A DNA stretch of 12,955 nt from Armatimonadota bacterium (GCA_020696885.1 JAJFMS010000017.1:1-12955), one strand, 5' to 3'; positions 1-7,226 are shown, numbered from the stretch's first letter. The notes: generated by a model from the letters alone, not told the origin. Translations and numbers: made by a program.

Positions 1-2
1 AC

Positions 3-242
3 CGACTTGGCCAGAACGGGCTCTCCTACCGGGTGCTGCGGGCCTACCTCAGCCGCTGGCGCGACGACCCGCGCTACTTGCGCGAGTTGGCCCAGGTAAT
101 GCAGCGGGCTGGGTGGCCGCGCGAAGCGCTCTCCTACGCGCGTCGCGCCGGCGAGCCGACCGATCCGGCGGACAAGACCCAGCTTTCAGAGCTGGAGAAG
201 CGCGCCACGGACGAGCTAACCACCGTCTTCACGCCGCGGTAA
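3..242 (+). CDS. C-terminal part of an unrecognised protein (5' end outside window)
   Basis: The reading frame is already open at the left edge and ends at TAA 240-242, so about 79 codons of the C-terminus are present and the start is missing. The visible part is alpha-helical in character, with Arg/Glu-rich helices and a segment 'QRAGWPREALSYARRA' that resembles a tetratricopeptide-type helix pair. It ends in a charged helix with 'LSELEKRATDEL'. Codon third positions are mostly G or C, as in the neighbouring genes. The stop codon lies in the loop of a hairpin, and a strong terminator follows at 327-374. No enzyme motif is visible. A TPR-like or other helical-repeat protein is a guess; I do not recognise the family. 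Confidence 0.6.
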   Translation, partial: RLGQNGLSYRVLRAYLSRWRDDPRYLRELAQVMQRAGWPREALSYARRAGEPTDPADKTQLSELEKRATDELTTVFTPR

Positions 243-251
243 CCGCGGCGT
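231..251. repeat. Perfect 9-bp hairpin with the stop codon in its loop
   Basis: ACGCCGCGG (231-239) and CCGCGGCGT (243-251) are perfect reverse complements, and the three-base loop is the TAA stop of the upstream gene. No T-run follows on either strand, so this is not a classical intrinsic terminator by itself. It could add to the terminator 80 bases further on, or stabilise the mRNA 3' end. Confidence 0.7.
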
Positions 252-326
252 GAACTCCGCCTCGTGCTGCTTCCAGCCCAGCCGGCCCGGTAGACTGCCG
301 CCTTCGGGTTCATCTCTAGCCCAGAA

Positions 327-374
327 ACGAACACGGCCTCCCGAAGCCGGGAGGCCGTGTTCGTGTGGCTTTTT
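327..374. terminator. Rho-independent terminator, probably bidirectional
   Basis: A perfect 17-bp stem (327-343 paired with 348-364) closes a four-base loop (AAGC). On the plus strand it is followed after five bases by TTTTT (370-374). On the minus strand it is followed by TTTC. It sits between the end of the plus-strand gene at 242 and the minus-strand tRNA-His ending at 396, where one hairpin would serve both converging transcripts. Confidence 0.85.
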
Positions 375-395
375 GCTCCCCCGAAGGGGCGATAG

Positions 396-468
396 GGCGA
401 ATGAGGAGAATTGAACCCCCGGCCTCCAGGGCCACAACCTGGCGCTCTACCACTGAGCTACACCCGCC
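396..468 (-). tRNA. tRNA-His (anticodon GTG)
   Basis: Read on the minus strand, the sequence folds into a full cloverleaf. The D-arm has GTAGCTCAGTGGTAGAGC, the anticodon stem is CCAGG/CCTGG around TTGTGGC (anticodon GTG, His), and the T-arm has GGGGG-TTCAATT-CTCCT with two G-U pairs. The acceptor stem includes an encoded extra 5' G (position -1) facing C73, the identity element of bacterial tRNA-His. Two G-U pairs occur in the acceptor. The 3' CCA is not encoded (the next bases are CTA), so it must be added by the nucleotidyltransferase. A promoter lies just upstream and a terminator stem 30 bases downstream. Confidence 0.95.
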
Positions 469-486
469 GTATGTTTTCGCTCGCAA

Positions 487-515
487 ATACTAGCACATCC
501 CGTCGCGAGGCTCAA
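487..515 (-). promoter_or_regulatory. Sigma-70 promoter of tRNA-His
   Basis: On the minus strand, TTGAGC (-35, 510-515) is separated by exactly 17 bases from TAGTAT (-10, 487-492). The predicted transcription start is about 480, some 12 bases before the mature tRNA 5' end at 468. Spacing, hexamer quality and position all fit. Confidence 0.75.
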
Positions 516-561
516 GAGGGGATCTCTACGCGTCTACGCTGGCGAGGGAGCGGCTGCGCCG

Positions 562-591
562 GAGTAAGAGTATGAGCAGGAGCAAGAGTAG
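562..591 (+). repeat. Degenerate GAGYAN hexamer repeat, five units
   Basis: Five consecutive hexamers read GAGTAA, GAGTAT, GAGCAG, GAGCAA, GAGTAG, giving a strongly purine-rich plus strand. The rest of the 469-744 gap between tRNA-His and the oxidoreductase holds no gene that I can support. It contains a small hairpin (GGAGAC 674-679 / GTCTCC 687-692) and a GGTGGGGG ribosome-binding region before 745. Confidence 0.65.
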
Positions 592-744
592 GATGGGAAC
601 GGTCGGGAGGCAGGGGAGCGGCGGTGTTGCCGGGTAGCCTGGCCTGGTTTGTGGGAGCAGGCGTGTCGAGGAAGGAGACCGCGGCTGTCTCCCGCGAACC
701 GGTGGTTGGAAGCACGGCCGCTGGGAGATCAGGTGGGGGAACCG

Positions 745-1800
745 ATGGCAAAGGCGCTGAAGGTGGGAGTGATCGGGGTAGGCGGGATCGCGCGGACGCA
801 TTTCCCGGGCTGGCACGAAAGCCCGGATGCGGAGCTCGCCGCGCTTTCGGACGTGGTGCCGGAGACGCTGCAGCGGATCGGCTCGGAGCAGGGCGTGAGC
901 CGCCTCTATGAGAAAGCGGAAGACCTGATCGCGGACCCCGAGATCGACATCGTCGACATCTGCACCCCGAACAACTACCACGCGCCGCTGGCCGTGGCAG
1001 CGCTGAACGCCGGCAAGCACGTGCTCTGCGAGAAGCCGCTGGCGCCGACCCCGGACGCCATCCGGGAGATGATCGCTGCCCGGGACCGCAGCGGGAAGAA
1101 GCTGATGACGGCACAGCACTTCCGCTTCCAGGGCACCTCGAAGGCACTCAAAGCGGAGTTGGATACCGGCCTCCTCGGGGACGTCTACCACGCGCGGAGC
1201 TGGATGCTGCGGCGCCAGGCCGCTCCCACGCGGCCCGGGTTCATCCAGAAGCAGCACAGCAGCGGCGGACCGTGCATCGATATCGGCGTGCACATCCTGG
1301 ACCTTACCCTCTGGATGATGGGCTTTCCGAAGCCGGTGTCCGTTACCGGGGTCACGCAGGACAAACTGGTCCGCAAGCCGGGCGCCTTCAGCATCTGGGG
1401 CGGCGCGATCCCCGCCCAGCAGTTCGACGTGGAGGAGTTCGCCGCCGCCTTCGTGCGCTTCGAGAACGGCGCCACGCTGATCCTGGAAGTGTCCTGGCTG
1501 CTCCACCACAAGACCACGATGGAAGACATGCAGATGTGGCTCTACGGGGATAAGGCCGGAGCCCACTGGCCCGCCAACGAGATCCTGTGGAGCAACAACG
1601 AGACCCAGCAGCAGCTCAACGTGCAGCTCGTGCGTGCGGAGACCGGGGAGCCGCACGCCAAGGAGTGCGTCGCCTTTGCCGCGGCGGTGGCGAATGACCA
1701 GCCCTCCCCGGTGCCGGCGGAGGAGTCGCTGGCGGTGATGACGATCCTGGACGGACTGTACCGCAGCGCGGCGGAGGGCCGCGAGATCCGGTTCGATTGA
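745..1800 (+). CDS. Gfo/Idh/MocA family NAD(P)-dependent oxidoreductase
   Basis: This is a 351-aa cytoplasmic oxidoreductase of the glucose-fructose oxidoreductase/inositol dehydrogenase/MocA family. The N-terminal Rossmann fold opens with KVGVIGVGGIA (G11-x-G13-G14). The family signature EKP is at 96-98 within LCEKPLA. The C-terminal catalytic/oligomerisation domain carries GGPCIDIGVHILD (about 174-186), giving the usual Asp179 and His183. Length is typical. I chose ATG 745 because it is preceded by AGGTGGGGGAA and places the beta-strand at the normal distance from Met. The GTG/ATG-type extension upstream to 649 is low-complexity and lacks a Shine-Dalgarno. The substrate is probably a sugar, inositol or amino-sugar derivative, but no transport or sugar genes flank it, so the sequence does not say which. 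It appears monocistronic. Confidence 0.93.
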   Translation: MAKALKVGVIGVGGIARTHFPGWHESPDAELAALSDVVPETLQRIGSEQGVSRLYEKAEDLIADPEIDIVDICTPNNYHAPLAVAALNAGKHVLCEKPLAPTPDAIREMIAARDRSGKKLMTAQHFRFQGTSKALKAELDTGLLGDVYHARSWMLRRQAAPTRPGFIQKQHSSGGPCIDIGVHILDLTLWMMGFPKPVSVTGVTQDKLVRKPGAFSIWGGAIPAQQFDVEEFAAAFVRFENGATLILEVSWLLHHKTTMEDMQMWLYGDKAGAHWPANEILWSNNETQQQLNVQLVRAETGEPHAKECVAFAAAVANDQPSPVPAEESLAVMTILDGLYRSAAEGREIRFD

Positions 1801-1954
1801 GCCCCGCTGAAACTCAGGTGAACCGGACCCACACTGCGCTCGACTAACCGCGCGATCCCAACCGATGCGTGGAAGGTCACAAGTGCGATAGCCAGTGAGC
1901 GGTGGTCCGATGAGCTGGATGGCCACTGCGGCTGGTCACTGATCGCAGTCGTTA

Positions 1955-2662
1955 TTGTCCGGGGGTTTCTTCCGCGTCAGCGCTTTCGACAACCCCGCGA
2001 GCCACTACTGCATGATCGTCATCCTCACGCTTATGGTCCTGGCATTGGGCCCGGTCAGTATGGCAGGATTTGCCCTTGCCGTGACGGCGCTTGTGGTCTG
2101 GGTCCGGGCATGGGAACTGCGGCGGGTGACCGCCCTACTCGCGCTGGTAGACCTCGTGCTCGTGCCGCTCTGGGTGTTGGGTTCTACCTGCGGGAGCCTC
2201 CTGTTGGATGAGCGGGACACCGGGATCTTCTCCGGACCTCATGGGTCATTGTTGTTGCAGGCGGCGATCGTCGCGTACGTCCTCAGCGCCGGGATCACGG
2301 CGGGTCTGCTCTGCGGGAAGAGCGCGCCCGACTGGATGACGCCCGCCACCGGTATCTGGTCGCGGCGGCTGCTCGCGCTGCTGGCGGTGGCCGGATTCGT
2401 GCTGGCCTCAACCGGTGAGCTGTTCTGGTTGGCCGGGGCCGCGAGCGTGACGGATAAGCTCCTTGCTGCGGGCCTGGCCGCAACGGTGGCTGCGTACCTC
2501 ACACCTACGTGGGATGTGCTCGTCCGCGGCTGGATTCTGCCCGGCCCTGCGATCCCGGAGGAGATCGCCGCGCACCTGGAGACAGCGACACGGCAGCCGG
2601 CGAGCGGCATCGCTCACCCGGCAGCTACTGAGAAGCTCCAGGAGCTTCGGAGGTTGAGCTGA
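1955..2662 (+). CDS. Polytopic inner-membrane protein of unknown function
   Basis: The 235-aa frame is rich in Leu, Ala and Val, with five or six likely membrane segments (about residues 20-50, 58-84, 97-121, 138-162 and 166-185). A short cytoplasmic or periplasmic tail of about 45 residues follows, with helix-forming AAHLETATRQP and EKLQELRRL. The start is uncertain: TTG 1955 opens the longest frame (an in-frame TGA lies at 1940), while ATG 2012 begins directly with the first membrane helix. Neither has a clear Shine-Dalgarno. The 3' end overlaps the end of convergent comEC by 38 bases. I do not recognise a family. High third-position GC and clean membrane periodicity support a real gene. 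Confidence 0.68.
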   Translation: MSGGFFRVSAFDNPASHYCMIVILTLMVLALGPVSMAGFALAVTALVVWVRAWELRRVTALLALVDLVLVPLWVLGSTCGSLLLDERDTGIFSGPHGSLLLQAAIVAYVLSAGITAGLLCGKSAPDWMTPATGIWSRRLLALLAVAGFVLASTGELFWLAGAASVTDKLLAAGLAATVAAYLTPTWDVLVRGWILPGPAIPEEIAAHLETATRQPASGIAHPAATEKLQELRRLS

Positions 2663-5057
2663 CCGGGAGGTCAGCCGTAGCCGTCTCCGCGTCAGAGCCG
2701 CGGAACCGCTCGACAGTGGGCCGGCTGTGGCCCAGCCGGATGGTGATCATCCCGGCGCGGTCGGTCCGCACCACCGGCACGCCGGCCGCGTTCAGCCTCG
2801 CGAGAGCTCCCGGAGCGGGGTGGCCGAACCGGTTGCGCCGACCGCACGAAATCAGAGCAAGGCGCGGCTGTACTGCCGCCAACAGCTCCTCCCCCGTGGA
2901 GCCTTCGCTGCCGTGGTGGCCCACCTTCAGCAGGTCGGCGCGCAGCGAAGGTCCCGTGCCGATCAGCTCGCGCTCCGCCGGCAGCCCGGCGTCTCCCGTT
3001 AGTAAGACTCGCGCTCCGCTGTCTTCCCACATCGCCACCAGGGAGACCTCGTTGTCGGAACGCTCTCGCGTCTGCGCGGCCGGTCCCAGCATCGTGAGGT
3101 GGGACCGGCCGAAGTCGAGGCGTTCGCCAGCGGAGACCGCGCGCAGTGAGACTCCCGCCCGCCGCGCGGCGTCTCTGGCCTCGATCCAGGGCTGGGGCTC
3201 TTCCATCCCGCTCCAGAACACGATCTCCCGGGGCGGGAACTCCTCGCAGAGGCGAGGCAACCCGCCGACGTGATCCAGATGCGGATGGGAGACCAGCACG
3301 GCATCGAGCTGCTTCACCCGGAGCGCGCGGAGGATGCGGGGGAGGGCGACCCCCGCGGTCGGTGGGCCGGCGTCTACCAGCACGTTGCTGCCGTCGGTGC
3401 CCTGGAGCAGCACCGCGTCTCCCTGGCCGATATCGAGCGCGCGGACGGTCGGCGTGCTGGGCGTGGGGGCGGGGGTGAGGTCGGAGAGCGTTGTCAGGCC
3501 GCACAGCAGCACGAGTAAGGCGGCGGTGTAGGCGCGGCGAAATGGAGGGCGGGCCAGCACCGCGAGGAGCCCGAACACCACGGGGATCAGCCAGAGCGGC
3601 GGCGGATACACCGGTCCCGCCCCCAGCGGCGAAGAGGCGAAGAAGTGTGCCCAGCCGGTGAGCGCCTCCGCGCCGACCTGGGTGGGCCAGGCCAGCAGCG
3701 GAGCCCCCAGGTGCGCCAGCGCGGCGTGGGCGATGACCAGGTGGATAAACAGCGCAGCGAGCGGCGCCACCACGCAGTTGGCGAGGACAGCGGTCCAGGA
3801 GCCGGTGTGGAAGTGGAACGCCAGCAGCGGCGCCGTCACCAGGTGTGCGGCCAGGCAGACCGACAGCACCTGGCTGGCAAGCATCCAGACGCGGCGGCCG
3901 TACGAGCCCGGATCCGCGTCGGGCTGCCGGGGCGGCGGACCGAGCAGTGCCTGCAGCGCCGGCGCCACCCAGATCAGCGCCCAGACGGCGGAGAACGAGA
4001 GCTGCGCGCCCACGTCCAGGAAGCAGAACGGCTGGAACGCGAGGAGGAGCAGCGCGGCCGCGCCCAGGCAGTTGGCGCCATCTGCCTTCCGGCCGGCGAG
4101 GAGGGCTCCCACCAGCAACGCGCCCATCACGGCCGCACGAGAAACCGAAGCGTCGCCGCCCGTGGTGGTGTGGAAGAAGGCGATGGCGACGATGCCCAGG
4201 CCCCACCACCAGCCGCGCGCTTCCCAGCAGCGCCCGCCCAGCCAGAGAAACAGCAGCAGTACCATCCCCACCTGCGTGCCGGACACCACCAGCAGGTGCA
4301 GCGTGCCGGAACCCTGGAAGTCCGCCTCCACCTGCTGCGCCAGCTCGGGATCGGCGGTCTCCACGTCTCCAAGCAGGAAGCTGTTGGCTACGAAGGCGGC
4401 GGTCGGGGAGAGGGTGCTCTGGTTCAGCGAGACCACCCGCCTCCGGAAGTCGCTCGCAGCCAGCTCCCAGGGGCCGGGTGCGACCGCCCCGGTCCGCGTG
4501 TAGCCGCCGGGCCGGGCGAAGACCACCCGTCGCACCCCCAGGCGCAGCCAGCCGAGGCGCCGGTCGAAGTCCCCGGGGTTGGTGGCCGGCAGCGGGTCCT
4601 CCAGCCGCCCGCTGATCTCCGCCAGGTCCCCTTCCGCCGCAGGCGAGGGGACGAAGGCGCCGTATCGGGCACGGTCCTCGACCCAGGCCCCGCGCTCCCG
4701 GCGCCGGCTGGCCAGGAAGACGAGACGGGTGCCGGCTTCACTGAAAGAGAGGAGGCGCTCCACTCGTCCCTGGACCGTAACCGGAGCCCCCTCCGGCAGG
4801 TCTGTGAGAGTGGCGGGCGCGAGCGTGAGCGCAGCCAGGCAGCCGTAGACGCTGGCCAGGGAGATGAGCGCTCCCACGGCGCGGGCTCCGAACGCCGCGG
4901 CGGCGCAGCCCACGGCGGCAATGAGGAGCCAGGTCCCCACCGCGAGATCCAGCCGGTAGGTGGCCCACGCCGCCCCGCCTGCCGCCAGGGCGAGCCAGTA
5001 GCACGGCCGGCGAAGGTACCAGTCTAGGCGTGGTGGGCGGGCCGGAAGCTGAAGCAT
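2625..5057 (-). CDS. comEC: ComEC/Rec2 family DNA-uptake channel protein
   Basis: This 810-aa protein has the full ComEC architecture. It starts with membrane helices (about 20-80), followed by an OB-like periplasmic domain of the DUF4131 type (about 90-205). The competence channel domain (about 225-520) includes GSGTLHLLVVSGTQVG at 249-264 and many helices. A C-terminal metallo-beta-lactamase-like domain (about 535-780) carries DIGQGDA (542-548), SHPHLDHVGG (590-599), LLTGDAG (685-691) and KVGHHGS (711-717). In known systems ComEC carries single-stranded DNA across the inner membrane during natural transformation, and the lactamase-like domain is proposed to degrade the second strand. All canonical metal ligands of that domain look present. 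The usual His of the SGxH channel motif is Gln262 here. No comEA or dprA is nearby. The ATG at 5055-5057 lacks a strong Shine-Dalgarno. Confidence 0.95.
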   Translation of the reverse strand: MLQLPARPPRLDWYLRRPCYWLALAAGGAAWATYRLDLAVGTWLLIAAVGCAAAAFGARAVGALISLASVYGCLAALTLAPATLTDLPEGAPVTVQGRVERLLSFSEAGTRLVFLASRRRERGAWVEDRARYGAFVPSPAAEGDLAEISGRLEDPLPATNPGDFDRRLGWLRLGVRRVVFARPGGYTRTGAVAPGPWELAASDFRRRVVSLNQSTLSPTAAFVANSFLLGDVETADPELAQQVEADFQGSGTLHLLVVSGTQVGMVLLLFLWLGGRCWEARGWWWGLGIVAIAFFHTTTGGDASVSRAAVMGALLVGALLAGRKADGANCLGAAALLLLAFQPFCFLDVGAQLSFSAVWALIWVAPALQALLGPPPRQPDADPGSYGRRVWMLASQVLSVCLAAHLVTAPLLAFHFHTGSWTAVLANCVVAPLAALFIHLVIAHAALAHLGAPLLAWPTQVGAEALTGWAHFFASSPLGAGPVYPPPLWLIPVVFGLLAVLARPPFRRAYTAALLVLLCGLTTLSDLTPAPTPSTPTVRALDIGQGDAVLLQGTDGSNVLVDAGPPTAGVALPRILRALRVKQLDAVLVSHPHLDHVGGLPRLCEEFPPREIVFWSGMEEPQPWIEARDAARRAGVSLRAVSAGERLDFGRSHLTMLGPAAQTRERSDNEVSLVAMWEDSGARVLLTGDAGLPAERELIGTGPSLRADLLKVGHHGSEGSTGEELLAAVQPRLALISCGRRNRFGHPAPGALARLNAAGVPVVRTDRAGMITIRLGHSRPTVERFRGSDAETATADLPVSSTSEAPGASQ

Positions 5058-5458
5058 GCGGGCAAAAAGGCGAACGGCCGGTCGATCGGGCTACCGCACC
5101 CTTCGGGGTGCCGAGCCGTAGCTCCTTCTGAGACCCCGGCCACGCCGCGCGGGCCGCGATGTCGCTGAAATGTGTCGTAGGATTCGGTAATCGCACTGAA
5201 GAACGGAGGCTCAGAGTGGATTGGTGCGGGGGCTCAGCCGGGAATAAGTGCGTTAATCGGACGGGTGCGTGCGGGTATATGAAGCTGGAACGATGCGCCC
5301 GTTCCACTGCCGAGTTCTTTCCTCGTCAGGCTGGCAGGGGTTTCGAGAGTTGTATCTCTGGGAACCTGTTGTTTACCTAACCGAGATGGTGTCTACCCTC
5401 CTAGTCCGGTCGCGACGGATTCCGGCCGCAACAGAACCAATCAAGTAAGGACGCACGC
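5058..5458. other. Divergent intergenic region between comEC and the sigma factor gene
   Basis: About 400 bases separate two divergently transcribed genes, so both promoters should lie here. I see no confident -35/-10 pair on either strand. A weak plus-strand candidate is TTGTAT near 5355 with TTACCT 17 bases on. A perfect 6-bp stem GCACCC/GGGTGC (5096-5101 / 5106-5111) encloses UUCG in the stable C(UUCG)G context on the plus strand. In the minus orientation it falls in the comEC leader. AAGGA at 5447-5451 is the Shine-Dalgarno of the sigma gene. No further gene is supported. Confidence 0.5.
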
Positions 5459-6340
5459 ATGCAGCATCTCACGGATGAGACCGTCCCCGGACTTGACGAT
5501 TCGGAAGAGATCCCGCAAGAGCCCCAGAATTCGGCGCAGTGGCTGACCGCGTCGGACGCGCGCCTGCTGACGGCTGCCGAAGAGGTGGATCTGGCGCGGC
5601 AGGTGCGTGCCGGTAGCCTGGAGGCGCGCCAGCGGATGGTGGAGGCGAACCTGCGCCTCGTGATCAGCATCGCCAAGCGGTACCGGTGCCGGGGTCTCTC
5701 CTTTGAGGACCTGGTGCAGGAAGGCATCATCGGGCTGATGGCCGCCATCGCCCGGTACGATCCGGACAAGGGCTACCGGTTCTCCACCTACGCCACGCAC
5801 TGGATCCGGCAGGCGATCGGCCGCTCCATCGATAACCACGGCCGCCTCATCCGGCTGCCCAGCCACGTCTCGGACGCCCTCCGGAAGCTGGAGAGGTGCC
5901 GCTCCCTCCTGGCTCGCCGCCTGGGCCGCCAGCCGACCCTCACCGAGCTGTCCCAGGAGACGGACGTGCCGGTGAAGAAGCTCCAGGGCCTCCTCCAGTC
6001 GTCGCAGGAGCCGTTGTCGCTGGACGCGCTGCTTGGCGAGACGGAAGAGACGTCCCTCGGCGACCTGCTGCTGGACACCGCTGCGCCGGACCCGGAGCAG
6101 CAGACGATCCACAGCCGCGGCCGGGAGTCGCTGGAGAACATCCTCAACGTGCTCCGCCCGCGCGAACGGCGGGTCATCGAGAAGCGGTTCGGGTTTGCGG
6201 ATGGCCGCGTCCACTCGCTGCAGGAAGTGGGCGAGCAGCTCCAGATGTCCCGCGAGGGCGTGCGGCAGATCGAGGTGCGCGCGCTGCGGAAGCTGAAGCA
6301 GGCCGCGCACGCGTTCCGGCTGGACGACTGCGCCGTGTAG
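5459..6340 (+). CDS. RNA polymerase sigma-70 family factor, group 2 (RpoD/SigA-like)
   Basis: This 293-aa factor has the region 1.2-2-3-4 layout of group 1/2 sigma factors but lacks an extended region 1.1. Region 1.2 is around 28-52 and region 2.1 has NLRLVISIAKRY (64-75). The RpoD signature runs DLVQEGIIGLM (84-94), DPDKGYRFSTYATHWIRQAI (101-120). Region 3 is about 130-200. Region 4.2 (about 255-280) is a helix-turn-helix with LQMSREGVRQIEVRALRKLK. Regions 2.4 and 4.2 resemble housekeeping factors, so it should recognise promoters close to the -10/-35 consensus. Its size suggests an accessory group-2 factor rather than the essential one. ATG 5459 has AAGGA seven bases upstream. No anti-sigma gene is adjacent. 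Confidence 0.93.
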   Translation: MQHLTDETVPGLDDSEEIPQEPQNSAQWLTASDARLLTAAEEVDLARQVRAGSLEARQRMVEANLRLVISIAKRYRCRGLSFEDLVQEGIIGLMAAIARYDPDKGYRFSTYATHWIRQAIGRSIDNHGRLIRLPSHVSDALRKLERCRSLLARRLGRQPTLTELSQETDVPVKKLQGLLQSSQEPLSLDALLGETEETSLGDLLLDTAAPDPEQQTIHSRGRESLENILNVLRPRERRVIEKRFGFADGRVHSLQEVGEQLQMSREGVRQIEVRALRKLKQAAHAFRLDDCAV

Positions 6341-6405
6341 TCTGCCTGGCGTGCCGGCCTGTGGTTGAATCCCGCTATCTCGCCCCACATCGCCGCCACT
6401 CCCGT

Positions 6406-6489
6406 CCTTACCAAGGAGGGGCTGGGGGAGGTCGTCTCGGGCACGGTCGCCGGCCACAGGAGAACCTCCCCAACGCCTCCATGGTAAGG
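6406..6489. repeat. Imperfect long inverted repeat of the 'CCTTACCAAGGAGGGG' type
   Basis: The left arm (6406-6438) starts CCTTACCAAGGAGGGG and ends GGGGGAGGTCGTCTC. The right arm (6460-6489) starts GAGAACCTCCCC and ends CTCCATGGTAAGG. The arms are reverse complements with a few mismatches and gaps around a 21-base centre. This is a non-autonomous, hairpin-forming intergenic repeat just after the sigma gene. It may also act on mRNA ends. No transposase is present. Confidence 0.7.
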
Positions 6490-6531
6490 AGGGGAGCCCT
6501 TCGCTCCACGGCTACGGGGTACGCGCGAACC

Positions 6532-6790
6532 TCAACGGGAGCCAATGGCGTCGAGGTCCGGCGCCTTGACCCGCGGGAGCGCCACGATCCCACCCCGTTC
6601 GCCGATGTAGTAGACGTGACGGCCTAGCAGCATGCCGCCCCGATCGTCGAGGCGTTAATCCGTCCTCTGGAGGCACGCGCCTGTTTTCCAGGTCCCGGGC
6701 CGTGGCGCGGGACTCCTGGTGCCCGCCGTATTCCACTCCGTCGGCCACGAGTGAGCTGGCGAGACCCCGCACCGCAAAGGGGTTGCCGGT
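6532..6790 (-). pseudogene. Decayed beta-propeller (PQQ-like repeat) gene fragment
   Basis: Two frames on the minus strand together read like consecutive PQQ-type propeller blades. From 6790, the first gives TGNPFAVRGLASSLVADGVE, followed by YGG and then ARDLENRR, compared with the usual 'vadGvvYvgg...aLDlkTG'. After a frame change, the second gives WKTGACLQRTD, a TAA stop (6655-6657), then GGMLLGRHVYYIGERGGIVA, continuing to a TGA at 6532-6534. The blade-like VYYIGERGGIVAL is the clearest piece. At least one frameshift and one internal stop are needed to join them, so the gene is dead. The assignment rests on short motifs and is tentative. Confidence 0.4.
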
Positions 6791-6867
6791 ACGCCGCAGC
6801 TACCAGTACCCGGGCGGGAGGATTCCCGCCGACGCGCTCGAAGCGGCCTGTTCCCGGCAACGCGCGG

Positions 6868-7109
6868 TTAGAATTCCGGAACCGGCTCCACCAGCGCCTC
6901 CGGCGGGGTGAAGGACATCCCCCAGCGTCCCGCCGTAAGCCTGCGCCGAATAGAGCAGCGTGGTGTGCCGGAGGTGCGACCAGCTCGCCAGCAAGGTGTT
7001 GAGCGACTTGTAATGCCAGGCGCCGTTGCTCCACGTCCGAAACGAGGCTGCGGGAGAGCTAATACCAGAGCGCCGGCATGGCGTCCGACGTCACGAGGAG
7101 GGGGAGGTT
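6868..7109 (-). pseudogene. Decayed DUF3160 protein gene with internal deletion
   Basis: Three different minus-strand frames carry pieces of one family. From 7109, NLPLLVTSDAMPALWY then TAG (7059-7061) resembles the N-terminal 'PxFVTsDAxLhayH' segment of DUF3160. From about 7033, WSNGAWHYKSLNTLLASWSH, followed by LRHTTLLYSAQAYGG, matches the C-terminal 'LNtALaSWaeLRHDTiLYaKQsY' region. From 6921, GMSFTPPEALVEPVPEF then TAA (6868-6870) matches the 'vEPnPEfYarL' segment. The N-terminal piece joins almost directly to the C-terminal one, so several hundred residues are deleted, with two frameshifts and two stops. DUF3160 proteins are of unknown function. The family call is from recall of its motifs. 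Confidence 0.6.
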
Positions 7110-7226
7110 GCAGCCGGACGGCGACCTCAGTGACTGCGGCTCCCCTCCGCGGTGCTCCGGTTTCGGAAGCCAGAATCGCTTCCGGGACGGATGCATACCT
7201 GACAAGTGATCCCGATTCGATTACGC

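Noticed and set aside
695..709. Second possible LexA box CGAAC-n5-GTTGG
   Set aside because: The half-sites are five bases apart instead of four and the right half ends GG, so it does not fit the operator.
649..744. N-terminal extension of the oxidoreductase to position 649
   Set aside because: The added residues are basic and low complexity, precede the Rossmann strand by too much, and a good Shine-Dalgarno precedes ATG 745.
526..1926. Long minus-strand frame opposite the oxidoreductase gene
   Set aside because: It is a shadow of a high-GC gene: low-complexity Arg/Gly/Leu text, no family motif, and the opposite strand has an unmistakable Gfo/Idh/MocA protein.
3645..5027. 460-codon plus-strand frame inside comEC
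   Set aside because: Gln/Arg/Gly-rich text typical of antisense of GC-rich Leu/Ala codons; comEC on the other strand has every family motif.
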